64,000 bases of DNA from the NCBI GenBank assembly GCA_033065855.1, contig JAVXUO010000829.1:1-64000 (forward strand), in the 5' to 3' direction. Position numbers and translations under genes: made by a program. Under the pieces are notes generated by a model. That model ran no database searches and was not told the DNA's origin. It saw only the letters and a list, made by a program, of their open reading frames with translations. Below, piece by piece: positions 10,418 to 22,813 of this stretch (the stretch's first letter is position 1; every line of letters begins with the position of its first letter). Source of the stretch: Escallonia rubra. Taxonomy: Eukaryota; Streptophyta; Magnoliopsida; Escalloniales; Escalloniaceae.

Positions 10418-12254
10418 GTTGAACTCAAGATAACTCGTCCTAAAAACTATTGAGATGGGCTTTCATGAGTTGGGGTCCAATATTACTCCGGATGTGTCAG
10501 CTCATGCTTACAGTTACAGAGACGCTCACGAGGGCCTCGCCTAACTAAACTGAACCTTCTGTGCAAGGCTAAGGGCCGGTCTCGTTCTCCTACCTGCATT
10601 TTTGGGCTTTGAGCTGAGTAGAGTGGCGGGTAAATGTAAAGGTTCTCGCATCTGTAGTAGCAGGCCACAAGTGTGATATGTCACTGCAATTTTTTTACCC
10701 TTTAATGTTCTGATTGAATATCCTTAATCAGAGTCCTTAAAGAAGTACGTAAACTTTTTGGAAGTCCTCACCTTGTTGGAGCTCCTACTTTATGGACGGC
10801 TACACTGACTCCAACGCACACATTGGAGTAGGAAATTAAAGAAATGGTACAATCTGAATCCTGGTGCTACCGAAATTTCCCACAACTTGCAAGATTACTG
10901 AAAGGGAGTTGATAAACGTACGTGGAGGAGTGATCCAAGAACATGAAGCAAGACAAATGAAGAAAAGGAGTTCGTAACATCGGTCCAAGCTAGGCTGAAG
11001 GAAAGCTACACTACAAGGAGATATATGCATGGTTTTATCGTGTAGCTAGTAAACATCAAGAGCAAAGGGTTTCGACCGTAAGGATCATCGAAACGGAACA
11101 TGAGGCGATATCTGAGTCAAGATTCAGATTGTACGTGGCCTAGTTAGGCAACTGCATGGTCCAAATCAGGCAACGTCAATACAATGCCATTGATCCTGAG
11201 GACCTTAATTAAATGTTCAATTTGTTTGCACATAGCGATCTAAAGGCCACCCGTGACTGGAACAGTAGAGCTAAAAGGAAGATGCCTAGCCAGGTTTGTA
11301 GTTTTGTGGCGGCACTGCTCTACCGGAAATGTGTTATCATGCAATGCAATGAAATAGGAATAGACCAGCTAAGTGAGCAGTGAAGAGAGACTTTGCAGTT
11401 TGTGGCATAGATCACGAACTTCATAGCTAATCCTTCATGACAAAGCCTTTGGTCAGCTTTATCGTTTTACAAGGAAAGAACCTTAAACAATGTCTGAAAT
11501 CCGACATAAAACCCATTATCGAACTCAGATAACCAAGTCTCTAGATTTTGTGTTCGGTGGCCAAGCTTAGAGCTTTACAATTGTGATGATTTCAAACCTC
11601 ATCTTTGTTATGGCCAGACGATTCACAAAACCTCCGCTTTCTTAATTAGCCAGCACAGTTGTAGCAACAGGGCACAATTGAAAACGGCAAATTAAAAGCC
11701 TTCATATGGCCACGTAGTTCGCTATCGTCCGTAAAATCTAGCAGTTTTAACGACAAAAGTTATTCTAAGGGTGGGAAAAGTGTCAATGTAAGGCGAACAA
11801 CACTCCTCCACTTTTAGTTACGGCAAGGATCTATATTGCTATATCTACAACTAGGATATATAAGAATCTTCTGATGTGCAACGTCTTTATTGTAACAACT
11901 TTAGTGTAAAAGATTATCACTAAAAATATTTTGTCGCTGTTTCTAAAATATATAATGATAATTTTTTGTCGCTAAAAATATTTAGCAATATTTTTTATTA
12001 CAGCAAGTGTTGTATAGCAGATGATCCTAGTCCCTAAAAACCAGTAAATCTTGAAACTATCGACAAAACCCACAAAAAACAAAAAACAAAGGAAATGAAG
12101 AAAAGCCATCCATAATAGTATCTGTTTAGTAAAAAATTATGTCCAATAGCGGAAAACATAGTAGTAGTAAATAAGCAATTGTGTAAGAATCTATCAGATT
12201 CACACCTTTTGTTTGCAGTCTTGACACCCACTTAAAAAAGATTTCACCTCATCG
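10418..12254. other. Intergenic upstream of SWEET
   Basis: No gene recognised. From about 11880 to 12010 the sequence repeats words such as 'ttgtcgctaaaaatattta', resembling the core of the 244-bp MITE family but too diverged to delimit. Confidence 0.4.
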
Positions 12255-12829
12255 TTGTGGAATCCGAAGGGATAAAAAAGAATGCACGGTAGTTGCCCTA
12301 TCTTACTCCTCAAGAATTTGAAACAATTTGGACTTCAGCTGACGAACAAATATTTAACGAGAGTGAGATTGATGACGTGGTATTGAAGGGGACAAGGCAG
12401 GGCAAAAGAAGTAGGAAAAAATTTGGCTGCTATCCCGGTTGGAGGAATCTTCCTCCTATCTTCTATACAGTGACAATAAATCCTCTCTAAATACATCTAG
12501 TGACTTTTATTCAGTGACGCTAAAAAAGTGCTGTTAATAATTGTCGTTGAAAGTGTTAGAAGAAAAATCACTATAAACATTTAGTGACTATTAATTGTCA
12601 CTATACACGGGGTTGGAGGAAGATTCTTACAACCCGGGTATGAGTCAAAGTTTGTTCAAAGAAGTATACAAAAGAAGTATTCGAATTCATACCGAGCCCA
12701 TTGTGGAATTCGAAGGGATAAAAAAGAATGCATGTTAGTTGCCCTATCTTACTCCTCACGAACTTGGAACCTTTTGGAGTCCATTTGACGAAAAAATATC
12801 TAGCGAGAGTGAGAAAATTGATGACGTGG
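12255..12829. repeat. Direct repeats of about 126 bp on either side of a MITE
   Basis: The segment 12255-12380 recurs at 12701-12829 with scattered substitutions and small indels. Both begin TTGTGGAAT(C/T)CGAAGGGAT and end TTGATGACGTGG. The MITE at 12414-12657 lies between them. The repeats are much longer than its own 9-bp target duplication, so they represent a separate duplication. Confidence 0.75.
12414..12657. mobile_element. Mutator-like MITE, 244 bp
   Basis: Terminal inverted repeats of about 60 bp: the left end runs through TTGGAGGAATCTTCCTCC to CAGTGACAAT, and the inverted right end runs through AAGAATCTTCCTCC to TAGTGACAAT. The 9-bp sequence AAAGAAGTA is present on both sides (12405-12413 and 12658-12666), the usual Mutator duplication length. 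No coding capacity. A second copy of equal length is at 16674. Confidence 0.8.
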
Positions 12830-13013
12830 CATGAAACTTTGAACTGCGTTCATAAGCATGCCTCTAAAGGCTCCAAAACTAGATATTCATGCATGCAATT
12901 TGTTCTGAGGACTCTCTCTCTCTGCCAAATACTACTAGAATAAGCTAAACCTATTACCTTGCTTCCCTGCCAAACATTGTCCCGCTCTATGCCCAACTGT
13001 TCTTCTGCTTACT

Positions 13014-13020
13014 ATATATA
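13014..13020 (+). promoter_or_regulatory. Probable TATA box of SWEET
   Basis: TATATA, within ACTATATATACGG, lies about 77 bases before the ATG, leaving room for a leader of about 45-50 bases. Confidence 0.6.
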
Positions 13021-13096
13021 CGGAGCCAGTCTGAAGAGTTGCCTTAAGTCTCCCGTAGTCTATACGAACATTTTGACTGCGAGAGAGCTTCGAAAA

Positions 13097-14683
13097 ATGG
13101 CATTCTTAAGTACTGCTCATCTCTTGGCTTTCATCTTCGGCCTCTTAGGTATATAAACACTTCCTCTGTTGCAAAGTTTATACCCACTTAGACTCTCTCT
13201 CTCTCTCTCTCTGTGACACTACAACATGTCACGTAATTGGTAGTGAACACACAGAGACCAAGTTACACACAAACGCACATACGCACACAGACTAGGTGAT
13301 AGATTCTAGGCGACTATATATTTTCAGTGAATTCAGTTGTATCTACATGCATGTTTGAAGTTTAAATTAGTTTGTATCTCTAATATGAATCTTGATTTTT
13401 CCATTAGGTAATATCGTGTCATTCTTGGTGTTCCTGGCACCAGTGTAAGCTACTTACAGTTTAGATGCTATACAAAAATGAACTTTTTTTTTTCTTTTTT
13501 AATCTTTTTGGTTTTCAGTTTGTGATGTCTGTTAAGCTTGCTATTTCTAACAGGCCAACCTTCCACAAAATTTACAAGAAGAAATCATCGGAAGGGTACC
13601 AATCGATACCATATGTGATCGCGCTCTTTAGTGCAGCACTTTTGTTGTACTATGCATTTCTCAAGACCAATGCATATATGATCATCACCATCAATGGCAT
13701 TGGCTGTGTTATTGAAGTAATCTACCTTTCCCTGTTCGTTATATATGCACCCAAAAAGTCTAAGGTGACTATGTCTCTCTGTCTCTCTTTGGCTAGAGTA
13801 TAGGATTTTCAGTTTTTTTCTTCCCTGAAGGAAAAACTAACGAAGAAATCCTTTCTGAAAATCTTGGGTGTTTTGCAGGCTTTCACAGCGAAGATGATAC
13901 TTCTATGCAACGTAGCCCTTGGTTTGATTGTGCTATTCTCCTTGTTCCTCGTAAAGGGCACCAAGAGAATTATGGTTATCGGATGGGCGTGTGCTATTAT
14001 CAACCTGGCCGTATTTGCTGCTCCCCTAAGCATCATGGTAAATCAATCATAATATCTTGGGACTGTATCTATTTGTGCTTCCTTTTCCAACCGAAACACA
14101 TTGATGTGTATATTTTGTTTTGCAGAGGCAAGTGATAAGAACTAACAGCGTAGAGTTCATGCCATTTACCCTCTCACTTTTCCTCACTCTTTGCGCCACC
14201 ATGTGGTTCTTCTACGGTTTTTTCGTGAAGGACTTTTATATTGCAGTAAGTATGACACCGTCATCATTGATTTTTTACAGACAACTTCAACGATAATGAG
14301 GTTTCGATGAAATGACAAATTTTCGAAGAGTTGTCTAAGAAACTTGTTTGTTGATACTTCAAGGAAACCGATCGATGTCGCTTCTGAATGTTTTCTTCTC
14401 TCTTTTCGTTGTGTTGTAACGAAAACTTTAGGTACCCAACGTGATGGGGTTTCTCTTTGGGATCACACAAATGATACTGTATTACGTGTACAAGGACGGG
14501 GAAAAGAAGGACGTGGAATTGGACGTGAAGCAGCATGAAGGGAAGAACGATGTCGAAATGAACATGAAGCAACAGCAGCAGCAGCATGAACCGACTGCCG
14601 AAAAGCATTACAAGAGGGCGTCGATAGAGTTTCAAAGGTCTGGCGTCTTTCAAGAAGATTTGGAGATGAAGGTGGTCGCTTAA
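13097..14683 (+). CDS. SWEET sugar transporter, clade III (SWEET9-15 type)
   Basis: Bidirectional uniporter of the MtN3/SWEET family. Clade III members export sucrose across the plasma membrane in phloem loading, seed filling and nectaries. Six exons: 13097-13148, 13408-13444, 13554-13764, 13879-14037, 14126-14245 and 14432-14683. All introns are GT-AG and the frame stays open, giving 276 residues. Exon 2 is 37 nt, as usual in SWEET genes. Two triple-helix MtN3 repeats flank a linker helix, about residues 8-98 and 130-215. Family motifs include [32 protein letters not shown] and [15 protein letters not shown]. The cytosolic C tail (from about 215) is charged, with a QQQQQ run, a variable region in the family. 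Clade placement is from motif memory; substrate and exact orthologue are inferred. Confidence 0.93.
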
Positions 14684-16673
14684 GGCCTTTGGAAGCTTGA
14701 ACAACGACGACATTGCCCCTTCCTTTAACATTATGTGTACCTAGGTTTGTTAGTAGGCTATCGTGAGGCTAGAACCTTTGAATCCATAGGAGCAACCTTC
14801 AGTTCCTCTCTGTGTTACTTACTTCAGCGTGAATAACGACTTGCTTTTGTAGGTAACGGGTAATTTTAATAAACGGAGTGAATAAAGATCACTTGTGTTA
14901 CCCACCTTTCCTTTGAAGCATCTAAAGAGAACGATGAATCCTGCCGACCCCTTAATGTCCTCATTACGAGCTTAGGCTATTGAGCCCGGCTTTATAATCT
15001 CAATGTCTAGAATCTTCAATGTAACATGCATAGACAGACTTCTTGTAAACGTAATAGTGTCTGGGAAAGGAAGTGAGCATCAAAAGGTATTGTCTGATCT
15101 TGCTACGTTTCTGCAATACAAAAAGAGAGTGAGCATTATGATCTGCATGCGCACCACGCCAAAAATTTGTCAAAATTTTATTTTCCACCAAAATATATGT
15201 CTTATCACTGTCAAAGCCAACGCTTGTAATCACAGCGTTTGACCGAACGCCAACTGCAGCCGATTAATCTCCGCCCTGTCATCGACGACCAGATTCTCAG
15301 GCCAAGCTTTCATCACAAAGACATGACTCTACTCTTACCGAAACAAGTGCAACTCGGTGAGAAAGCCGGGGAGACACTAATGACAAGAACCCTTGTGGCT
15401 CGGCACAAGTTCATTAAGGTTGTGGATTGAATCTTGTCGTGACGGTCTAGATACGAGATGATCATGTTAAGAAGTTTGTGACTCACTAGAATTAAGACCG
15501 GCGGGTCATGTTATTGTTGCTTGATGATATGACGATGGTGATGGACTGTGGAGGTTGATTGAAGTGGGGTGGGGGTGGGCCTAATAGGCCGTTGAGGTTG
15601 AAAAGGGAAGATTTGCGGGACCTTGGGCGGCGTGTGGATTCCACGATGTCCGATGGGCTTGTCTGAGACTAGGTTATGAGCCAAGGCAACCGGTTTATAT
15701 AAGGAGGAGGAGGAAGGAGAAGGAGAAGGAGAAGAAGAAAAAGATGACGAGGATGAGATATAAATGACGCACCAAACCAGAAGGGAAGTACCAAGACCCC
15801 GTCTCTCTTTAAAAAAAAGAGAGAGAAAAAGCCAGCCTCTCCCCCACACAGTTTATGGTAGTTCTCTGATGTTGTATGTTTTTTTTTTTGGTCGTGTTTG
15901 TGTTGATTTTTTCTTTGTGGTGGCTGTTTTCGTTGGTCGTCCTTCAATCTCCAACGTCGATCGATCTTTGAACTGGCTTAAAGACGAATGACGTCTTATG
16001 GGATTAGTTGCGTATGTGGATAAGGGTTTTGATTTGGGTTGTAAAGGTTGGTTGGGTAGCAAGGTGAAAGCTGTCGGGTAGGGGATCGTGCATGGTTGGG
16101 TTGTTACTTGGTGGGTTTTGGGCTTGGTTGCCAGAAAAGGGAGTTTGTGGGTTTTGGACATGGTAGCCGGAGAAGAGAGTATGCGGGTTTTCGGATTGTG
16201 GTGGCTGGATAAGGTAGTCTGTGGATGGATTATTATCCTTTTTAGGGTTTGTAACCCCCTCCCCCCTAGTTGGTTCCCTCTCCCCCTGTTCACAGAAAGG
16301 GTCGTGGGCTTGTTGCCGATGGTGGTTGTTTAGGTGGTTTAGGATGCCAAGGTGCTCCGAAGGTGGTTTTCGTGGCGGTGGTGGTGGCTCTGGTCGTGAT
16401 TTGAGAGGGGTGACCTGGCATTTGGGTCTTGGGGGTGTGGTGGTGGTTGAGGTGGCAGTTTTATGGGCTGACAGGGAGGAGCGGCTAGTTCCCCTTTTGC
16501 TTCCAATGCCGGATCTTGGTGGACGGAGGACGATTGACAGGTGTCAGCTTAAGGCGTTGCATGCGGTGAAGGTGACGCATGGAGATATGCATGCGAGGGG
16601 GCTGTCCTGGTGTCTAGGCACGTGGCTTGTCTTCAGCCGTGGATGACAGCTGTCTACAGTTGGTGTCTTGTTA
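14684..16673. other. Intergenic 3' of SWEET; GC-rich segment
   Basis: The first few hundred bases are SWEET 3' sequence. From about 15500 to 16650 the composition shifts to purine-rich then G-rich (many GGTGG and GGTTGG words), producing long but low-complexity frames on both strands that are not called as genes. It resembles the interior of a transposon or a captured fragment, but I found no paired ends. Confidence 0.35.
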
Positions 16674-16917
16674 GAAAAAAATTTGGTTGCTACCCCGTGT
16701 GGAGGAATCTTTCTCCTACCCCATATATAGTGACAATCAATTGTCTCTAAATGTCTCTAGTGACATTTATTTAGTGACGCTAAAAAAATACTGTTAATAA
16801 TTGTCGCTGAAAGTATTAGAAGAAAAGCCACTAGAAACATTTAGTGACTACTAATTGTCACTATATACGGAGTTGGAGGAACATTCCTACAACTCAGGTA
16901 GGAGCCAAAGTTTGTTC
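16674..16917. mobile_element. Mutator-like MITE, 244 bp (second copy)
   Basis: Same family, orientation and length as 12414-12657. The ends are GAAAAAAATTTGG and CCAAAGTTTGTTC. The flanks are GTCTTGTTA (16665-16673) and GACTTGTTA (16918-16926), a 9-bp target duplication with one mismatch. Confidence 0.78.
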
Positions 16918-17082
16918 GACTTGTTATGTGCATGTGTAGTTGTCTATTTGGCTTTTGATTGGTTGTTTATTTAGCTTTAATTATCCTGTTTTAATTTGTT
17001 TTGGCTTGTATTTACTGCAAAGAAAAACAACCATAATATTTAGTTTTACTGCAATTTATATCGATGGGCTCATCCTACTGCT

Positions 17083-19888
17083 ATCTAATATCAATAGTAG
17101 GGCTCTTACCTTTAAAAAAAAAAAAGAATGACGCACCGCAACGGATATGGAAATTTAACAAGATGGAATTTTTTTGTAAAAAATAGAAGGTCAAGGTTTT
17201 ACAATTATTTCACCTCATTCGTTCGTTACAGACCGTTACGTTGAAGTTTATGCTGTCTATTGTGATTTTTTTATCCATAATAGGAAAAAAAAATTGGCTA
17301 TTGGTCTTTAAATTGTACGTCATACCTTAGTGACTAGTTATGTTTATGTTTTGCCATGAAGAATGCCTCAACACTAAGGATATAAGCTAAAAGGATTCAT
17401 CAAATAAGAACCAAAAAACCAAGTTTAAAACTTGAGTCAATTTCAACTTCATCAGCTTGGAGACGGACTATCGTTGGTTGCAGCTCTTACCGAGCTCTCT
17501 AGTCATTCGATTTGTCGTGGATCGTTGGCTTGGTAAGTTGTCTTGTCTCTTCTCATATGGTTTTTACAATTTGTCAATTAGGAAATTTTGTTGTAAGTTA
17601 GGCAGTTACGTCACGGATTTTGTTTTGATTACTTTACAATCAGGACTTTCACTAATATAGTAGATATTTCATAAATCCACATCATAGTATTACCCTTCCG
17701 GTTCCTAGGGAAAAAAAAACTTGAATACAACGCTGATAACTATGACATGGTGCAACCAACAGAAGAGCAGAGGATAATAATTTTTTGACTCTCCTGTTTG
17801 AAAATATCTCCATCTACATCACATCGTATCTATCATCTTACACTCAAAATTTTCTCGGTCGCTAGAGGTTAGGAGTGGGTTGGGGGAGGGGGGAAGACTC
17901 AAATTGGCGAATTCGTAGATTAAATCGCAATTGGATAGTGGGCCTTCAAACTAATACATACATCCTTGTATGCGTCTATGCACCTTATTTGTCGTCAAAA
18001 GCAGTTTTTAAAACATGAGTATTTTTTAAAACTCTCATGTTGGAGTTTTGAGTTTTGAGTTTTCAGTTTTGATTTTTGTTTTGAGACCACCACCACCAGC
18101 CCCCCACCGCCTGTCGCCACCCGCCTTGCCGGCCCCGTCGCCAGCCAGCCAGCCACCGTCGCCAGCGCTCGCCGGCCACCCCCACCGCAAAAACCTCAAA
18201 ATAAAAACTTAATCAAACATCAATTTATTTTTGTAACAAACAAAAACTAAACTGATTTTTATTTTTATTTTTTTAAAAATAAAAAATTAAAATTAGAAGT
18301 GATTTCAAATAGATCCTTAGTTTCTATGCTTTAATTTTGTGGTAAAGGGGGTTCATATGGATTGTTTCGGTGCATGGTATCTATTTATAAGTTAAGCCTC
18401 GGAATGAGTAACAAATGATTTGGACCTTCACGATAAAAATCGCCGTACTTAGACCAAACATCCAGCTCAGTCTTTTATTGGGCCTGACTGTACAATACAA
18501 GCCCAACAGGGTTGTCAAAATTTAAGCTATCCTTTCTTTCTTTAGACCTCTTATATAAAAAAATACTCTTTCTTTGGTGAGTAATTTTTTTTTTTTTATA
18601 AGCTCTTTGGTGAGTAATTCGGATACAATATATACTACCAACCAAACAAAAATATTGTACATAGCTATTTTTGTGGCTAGAAGAAAAAAAACATAAAGTA
18701 ACTGGAGACACTTTTAGCAACCACACCAAGAATTTATTATACCATAATTTTACCTCCATGATTAAATGTATAATATTGACTCAACTCAGTTGTCTTGGTA
18801 TTAACCACTAGATTCGTCCCAAAAAAGTTGATCACTTCTCAAACTAAGAACCCTTTTTATACTTATTTTATTATGCTTTTTCCTCCATATTTAATCCTCC
18901 ACCAACTCACTTTCTTTCTCCTCGCCCATTTTCTTTCTCCTTCCTCTCTCTCTCTCTTGGGATAGAATGAAAAATTCATTAAATATGATTTATATTCTAA
19001 ATAAGCGTGCAAATCGAACACGATCAATTAATGTGGGACCGAAAGAGCATTTTCTTAAATCCAAAAACGTGAAATTTGTTGGCCTATTGTGGATTTGCTT
19101 TTTCTTGAACTATTTTTTTATAAATGGACCGATATAAATGCAAAAAAAGAATAATTTGAAATTGCTCTAACATTGGATTACTGAATTGAGATTTGACCTA
19201 GACCGAAAAATATGGAAATAGACTTCGCCCATTGCATGAAAATAATCATTCTCTAGGTAGGCATTCTTTTACATGCCATTTTTCTAGTTATCCAATTGCA
19301 GTGATTGTCTTGTTTGTGATCTGCAGCAAACTTTCTAATGTGCTGCATTTCATGACTATTGATAACCAGTATAAGCGGGTCGTAGCTATCTTGTACAATT
19401 CACATCACAGCAAAAACATTTCTTTACTTCCCTATTTACGAGGGTACAATCTGGCCTTGCACATGCACAAACTCAATTCAAGAATGTGTTGTCTCTAGCC
19501 ACTATGTTCCATTGAGGCCTTGGACGAAGAAATATGTACATGCTAGGATGTGTATCCACAAAGATGTGTATCAAACAAACCATGCACTCGAAAATTCAAA
19601 ATATATAGAATGTCTATTCTCTGAAATAAGTTGTCACTTGAAGCATTCTTGATTGTTGTCTGATGGGAAGTTTTCATAACTAAGCACATCGCAATGAAGT
19701 TCATCCTAGTGCAACCCTTGAACTTAAAGGTGAAGGGAAAAAAAATGGTTGCAAAAAAGAACTTAGGAGTCCCATGGAACTCCAATCTGAATCCCACAAA
19801 CATATGCATCGATGCTCGAATCCCAAGGAGGGCAATTGCTATTAACACACCACATTCAGTTCAAGCCCATTTCAACCGGTTCTAAGCA
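17083..19888. repeat. Tandem duplication, copy A (about 2.8 kb)
   Basis: Collinear with 19889-22808. Shared landmarks in order: 'gcaccgcaacggatatgg' (17135/19972), 'catcagcttggagac' (17450/20264), 'ggacctt cacgataaaa' (18422/21012), 'attgcatgaaaataatcatt' (19231/22241) and 'caaccggttctaagcaca' near each end. In 19224-19395 against copy B I count four substitutions in about 172 bases. No gene was recognised in the unit. A GGTAAGTTGTC donor-like site after 17520 recurs in copy B and could belong to a non-coding transcript. Confidence 0.85.
18002..18316 (+). mobile_element. Truncated Tourist-like MITE in copy A
   Basis: The right end (AGAAGTGATTTCAAATAGATCC followed by TTA) and the GC-rich core (about 18090-18190, CCACCACCACC and CCGTCGCC repeats) match the family. 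The left terminus is missing. Copy B has an uninterrupted site here (around 20898), so the insertion came after the duplication. Confidence 0.6.
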
Positions 19889-22808
19889 CAACTGTTATCT
19901 TTAATACCGGCCAATAGTAGGGTTCTTACCCCTTTTCAAAACAAAACAAAAAAAGGAAAAAGAAATGGCGCACCGCAACGGATATGGAAATTTAACAATA
20001 GAGGGTCAAGATTTTAGAATTCTTTATCTCATTCGTTCGTTACAAACCGTTACAATGAAGTTTATGCCGCCTATTCTGATTTTTGATCCATAACAGATAA
20101 AAAATTTGGCTATGGTTTTTAAATTGTACTTTATACCTTAGTGACCGGTTATGTTTATGTTTTGCGATGAAGAACGCCTCAACACTAGGGATATAAGCTA
20201 GAAGGATCCATCAAATAAGAACCAAAACACCAAGTAAAAAAATTGAGTCGATTTCAACTTCATCAGCTTGGAGACAGGCTGTCGCCGGTTGCAGCTCCTA
20301 CCGGGCTCTCCAGTCATTGGATTTGTTGTGGATAGCTGGTCGGTAAGTTGTCTTATCTCTTCTCATATGGTTTTCATAATTTGTCAATTTGGAAATTTTG
20401 TTGTAAGTTAGGCTGTTACGTCATGGATTTTGTTTTGACTACTTTGTAATCAGGACTTTCACTAACATAGTAGATATTTCATAAATCCACATCATAGTAT
20501 ACCACCCACTTCAACCCCTACACCACCCACCCCACAATCCACTGACCACCAACCACAGCCACAATCACCACCACCGCCACCACTACCACACCACCACTCC
20601 TCAATGCTGATAACTATGACATGATGCAATCAACATAAGAGCAGAAGATACTATTTATTTTACTCCCTTGTCTGAGAATATCTCCATCTACATCATATCT
20701 ATCATCTTACACTCAAAAAATTCTCGGTCGCTAGAGGTTAAAGTTGGTTATGAGTGCTGAGTGGATTGAGTGGATTGGGGGAGGGAGGAAGACTCATGAT
20801 TGACGAATTCGTAGGTTCAATTACTACTGAATGGTGGGCCTTCAAACTAATACATACATCCTTGTAAGCGTATATGCACCTTATTTATCGTCAAAAGCTC
20901 ACTATTTAGTCACTATGCTTTAATTTTGTGGTAAATGGGGGTCGATATGGATTGTTTTGGTGCATGGTATCTACTTATACGTAAGCCTTGAAATGAGTAA
21001 CAAATGATTTGGACCTTCACGATAAAACCGTCGTACTCCCGGGTCTGTTTGATTTTCTTTTTGTTTTTAGTTTTTTCTCTAGTTTTGTAAACTGGAGGAA
21101 AAAAAAACGCTTTTGACACACAATTTTCGTTTTTTTTCTTCAGTTTTAAAAACTAGTTTTTAAAACAAAGCTATTTTTGAAAACTCTCATTTAGGAGTTT
21201 TGGGTTTTCAGTTTTGATTTTTATTTTGAAACCACCACCACAGCCACCGCTTGTCGTCGGCGACCACCGCCTGTCACCGGCAGCCACCGCCGGCAACGAC
21301 TAGCGGTCGGCAGCCCACCTTGCCGACCACCGCCATGCAGCCCACGCCCCACCACCACACAAAAAAAAACTGGGTAATCAAACACCCAAAAAAAAAACCA
21401 AAAAAAAATGAGCAATCAAATACCCATTTGTTTTTGTAAAAAATAAAAACTAAACTGCTTTTGGTTTTTGTTTTTTTTTTAAAACAGAAAACTAATATTA
21501 GAAGTGATTTTAAACGCTACCTTAGACCAAACGCCCAGCTCAGTCTTTTATTGGGCCTTACTGTGCAATACAAGCGCAATAGGGTTGTCCAAATTTAAGC
21601 TATTCTATCTTTCTTTAGACCTCTTATTTTTGTAAATACTCTTTCTTTGGGGAGTAACTCAGATACAATACAAAAATATTGTAAATAGCTATTTTTGTGG
21701 CCAGAAGGAAAAAAAACATAAAGTAACTGGAGACACTTTTAGCAACCACACCAAGAATTTATACCATCATTTTACCTCCATGATTATACAATTAAATGTA
21801 TAATATTGACTCAACTCAGTTGTTTTGGTATTAATTATTAGATTCGTCCCAAAATAGTTGATCACTTTACAAATTAAAAATCCCTTTTTATACTAATTTT
21901 ATTATACTTTTCTCTCTACATTTAGTCCTCCATCAACTCATTTATCTCTACTCGCCCATTTTCTTTCTCCTCTCCCCTCTCTCTCTTGAGGTAAAATGAA
22001 AAATTCATAAAATATGACTCATATTTTAAACAAGCGTGCAAGTTTAACACAATCAAATATTGTGGGACAGTAGGAGCATTTTCTTAAATCCATATAAGTG
22101 AAATTTGTTGGCCTATTATGGATTTACTTTTTCTTGAACTTTTTATAGTTTTCAAGTCATAAATGGACTGAAATTGCTCTAACATTGGATTACTGAATTG
22201 AGCTTTGACCTAGACCAAAAAATGTGGAAAGAGTTCGCCCATTGCATGAAAATAATCATTCTCTAGGTAGGCATTCTTTTACATGCCATTTTTCTAGTTA
22301 TCCAATTGCAGTGATTGTCTTGTTTGTGATCTGCAGCGAACTTTCTAATGTGCTGCATTTCATGACTGTTGATAACCTGTATAAGCGGGTTGTAGCTATC
22401 TTGTATTCCCTATTTACGAGGCTACAATCTGGCCTTGAACATGCACAAACTCAATTCAAGAATGTGTTGTCTCTAGCCTCTATGTTCCATTGAGGCCTTG
22501 GACGAAGAAGTATGTACATGCTACGATGTATATCAACAAAGGTGTGTATCAACCAAACCATGCACTAGAAAATTGGGAAGTTTTCATAACTAAGCAAATC
22601 CCAATGAAGTTCATATATCCTAATGCAACCCTTGAACTTAAAGGTGAAGGAAAAAAAAATGGTTGAAAAAAAGAACTTTGGAGTCCCATGGAACTCCAAT
22701 CTGAAATCCCACAAACATATGCATCGATGCTCTAATCCCAAGGAGGGAAATTGCTATGTAACACACCAATTCAGTTCAAGCCCATGTCAACCGGTTCTAA
22801 GCACAACC
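19889..22808. repeat. Tandem duplication, copy B (about 2.9 kb)
   Basis: Directly abuts copy A and ends six bases before the minus-strand ZHD stop codon. Differences from A include a CCACC-rich segment at about 20500-20600, a complete MITE at 21041-21521 that A lacks, and a deletion of about 30 bases near 22405. Confidence 0.85.
21041..21521 (+). mobile_element. Tourist-like MITE, 481 bp, in copy B
   Basis: Starts GGGTCTGTTTGATTTTC and ends GATTTTAAACGCTACC followed by TTA (21522-21524). Copy A shows the empty site (CCGTACTTAGACCAAAC at about 18442). The left TTA is now TCC, so one target duplication has mutated. The GC-rich core at 21232-21350 differs from that of other copies. Confidence 0.72.
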
Positions 22809-22813
22809 AGTGC

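Noticed and set aside
15239-15430. 63-codon frame downstream of SWEET
   Set aside because: Its composition is moderately protein-like, but it starts at a non-ATG codon, has no domain and no flanking exon signals.
15511-16646. Several frames of 90-146 codons on both strands
   Set aside because: Low-complexity purine/pyrimidine and GGTGG-rich sequence; overlapping frames on both strands and no recognisable motif.
19232-19498. 88-codon frame conserved in both duplicate copies
   Set aside because: The similarity (HENNHSLGRHSFTCHFSS) only reflects the recent DNA duplication; copy B has a deletion that changes the frame and there is no known domain.
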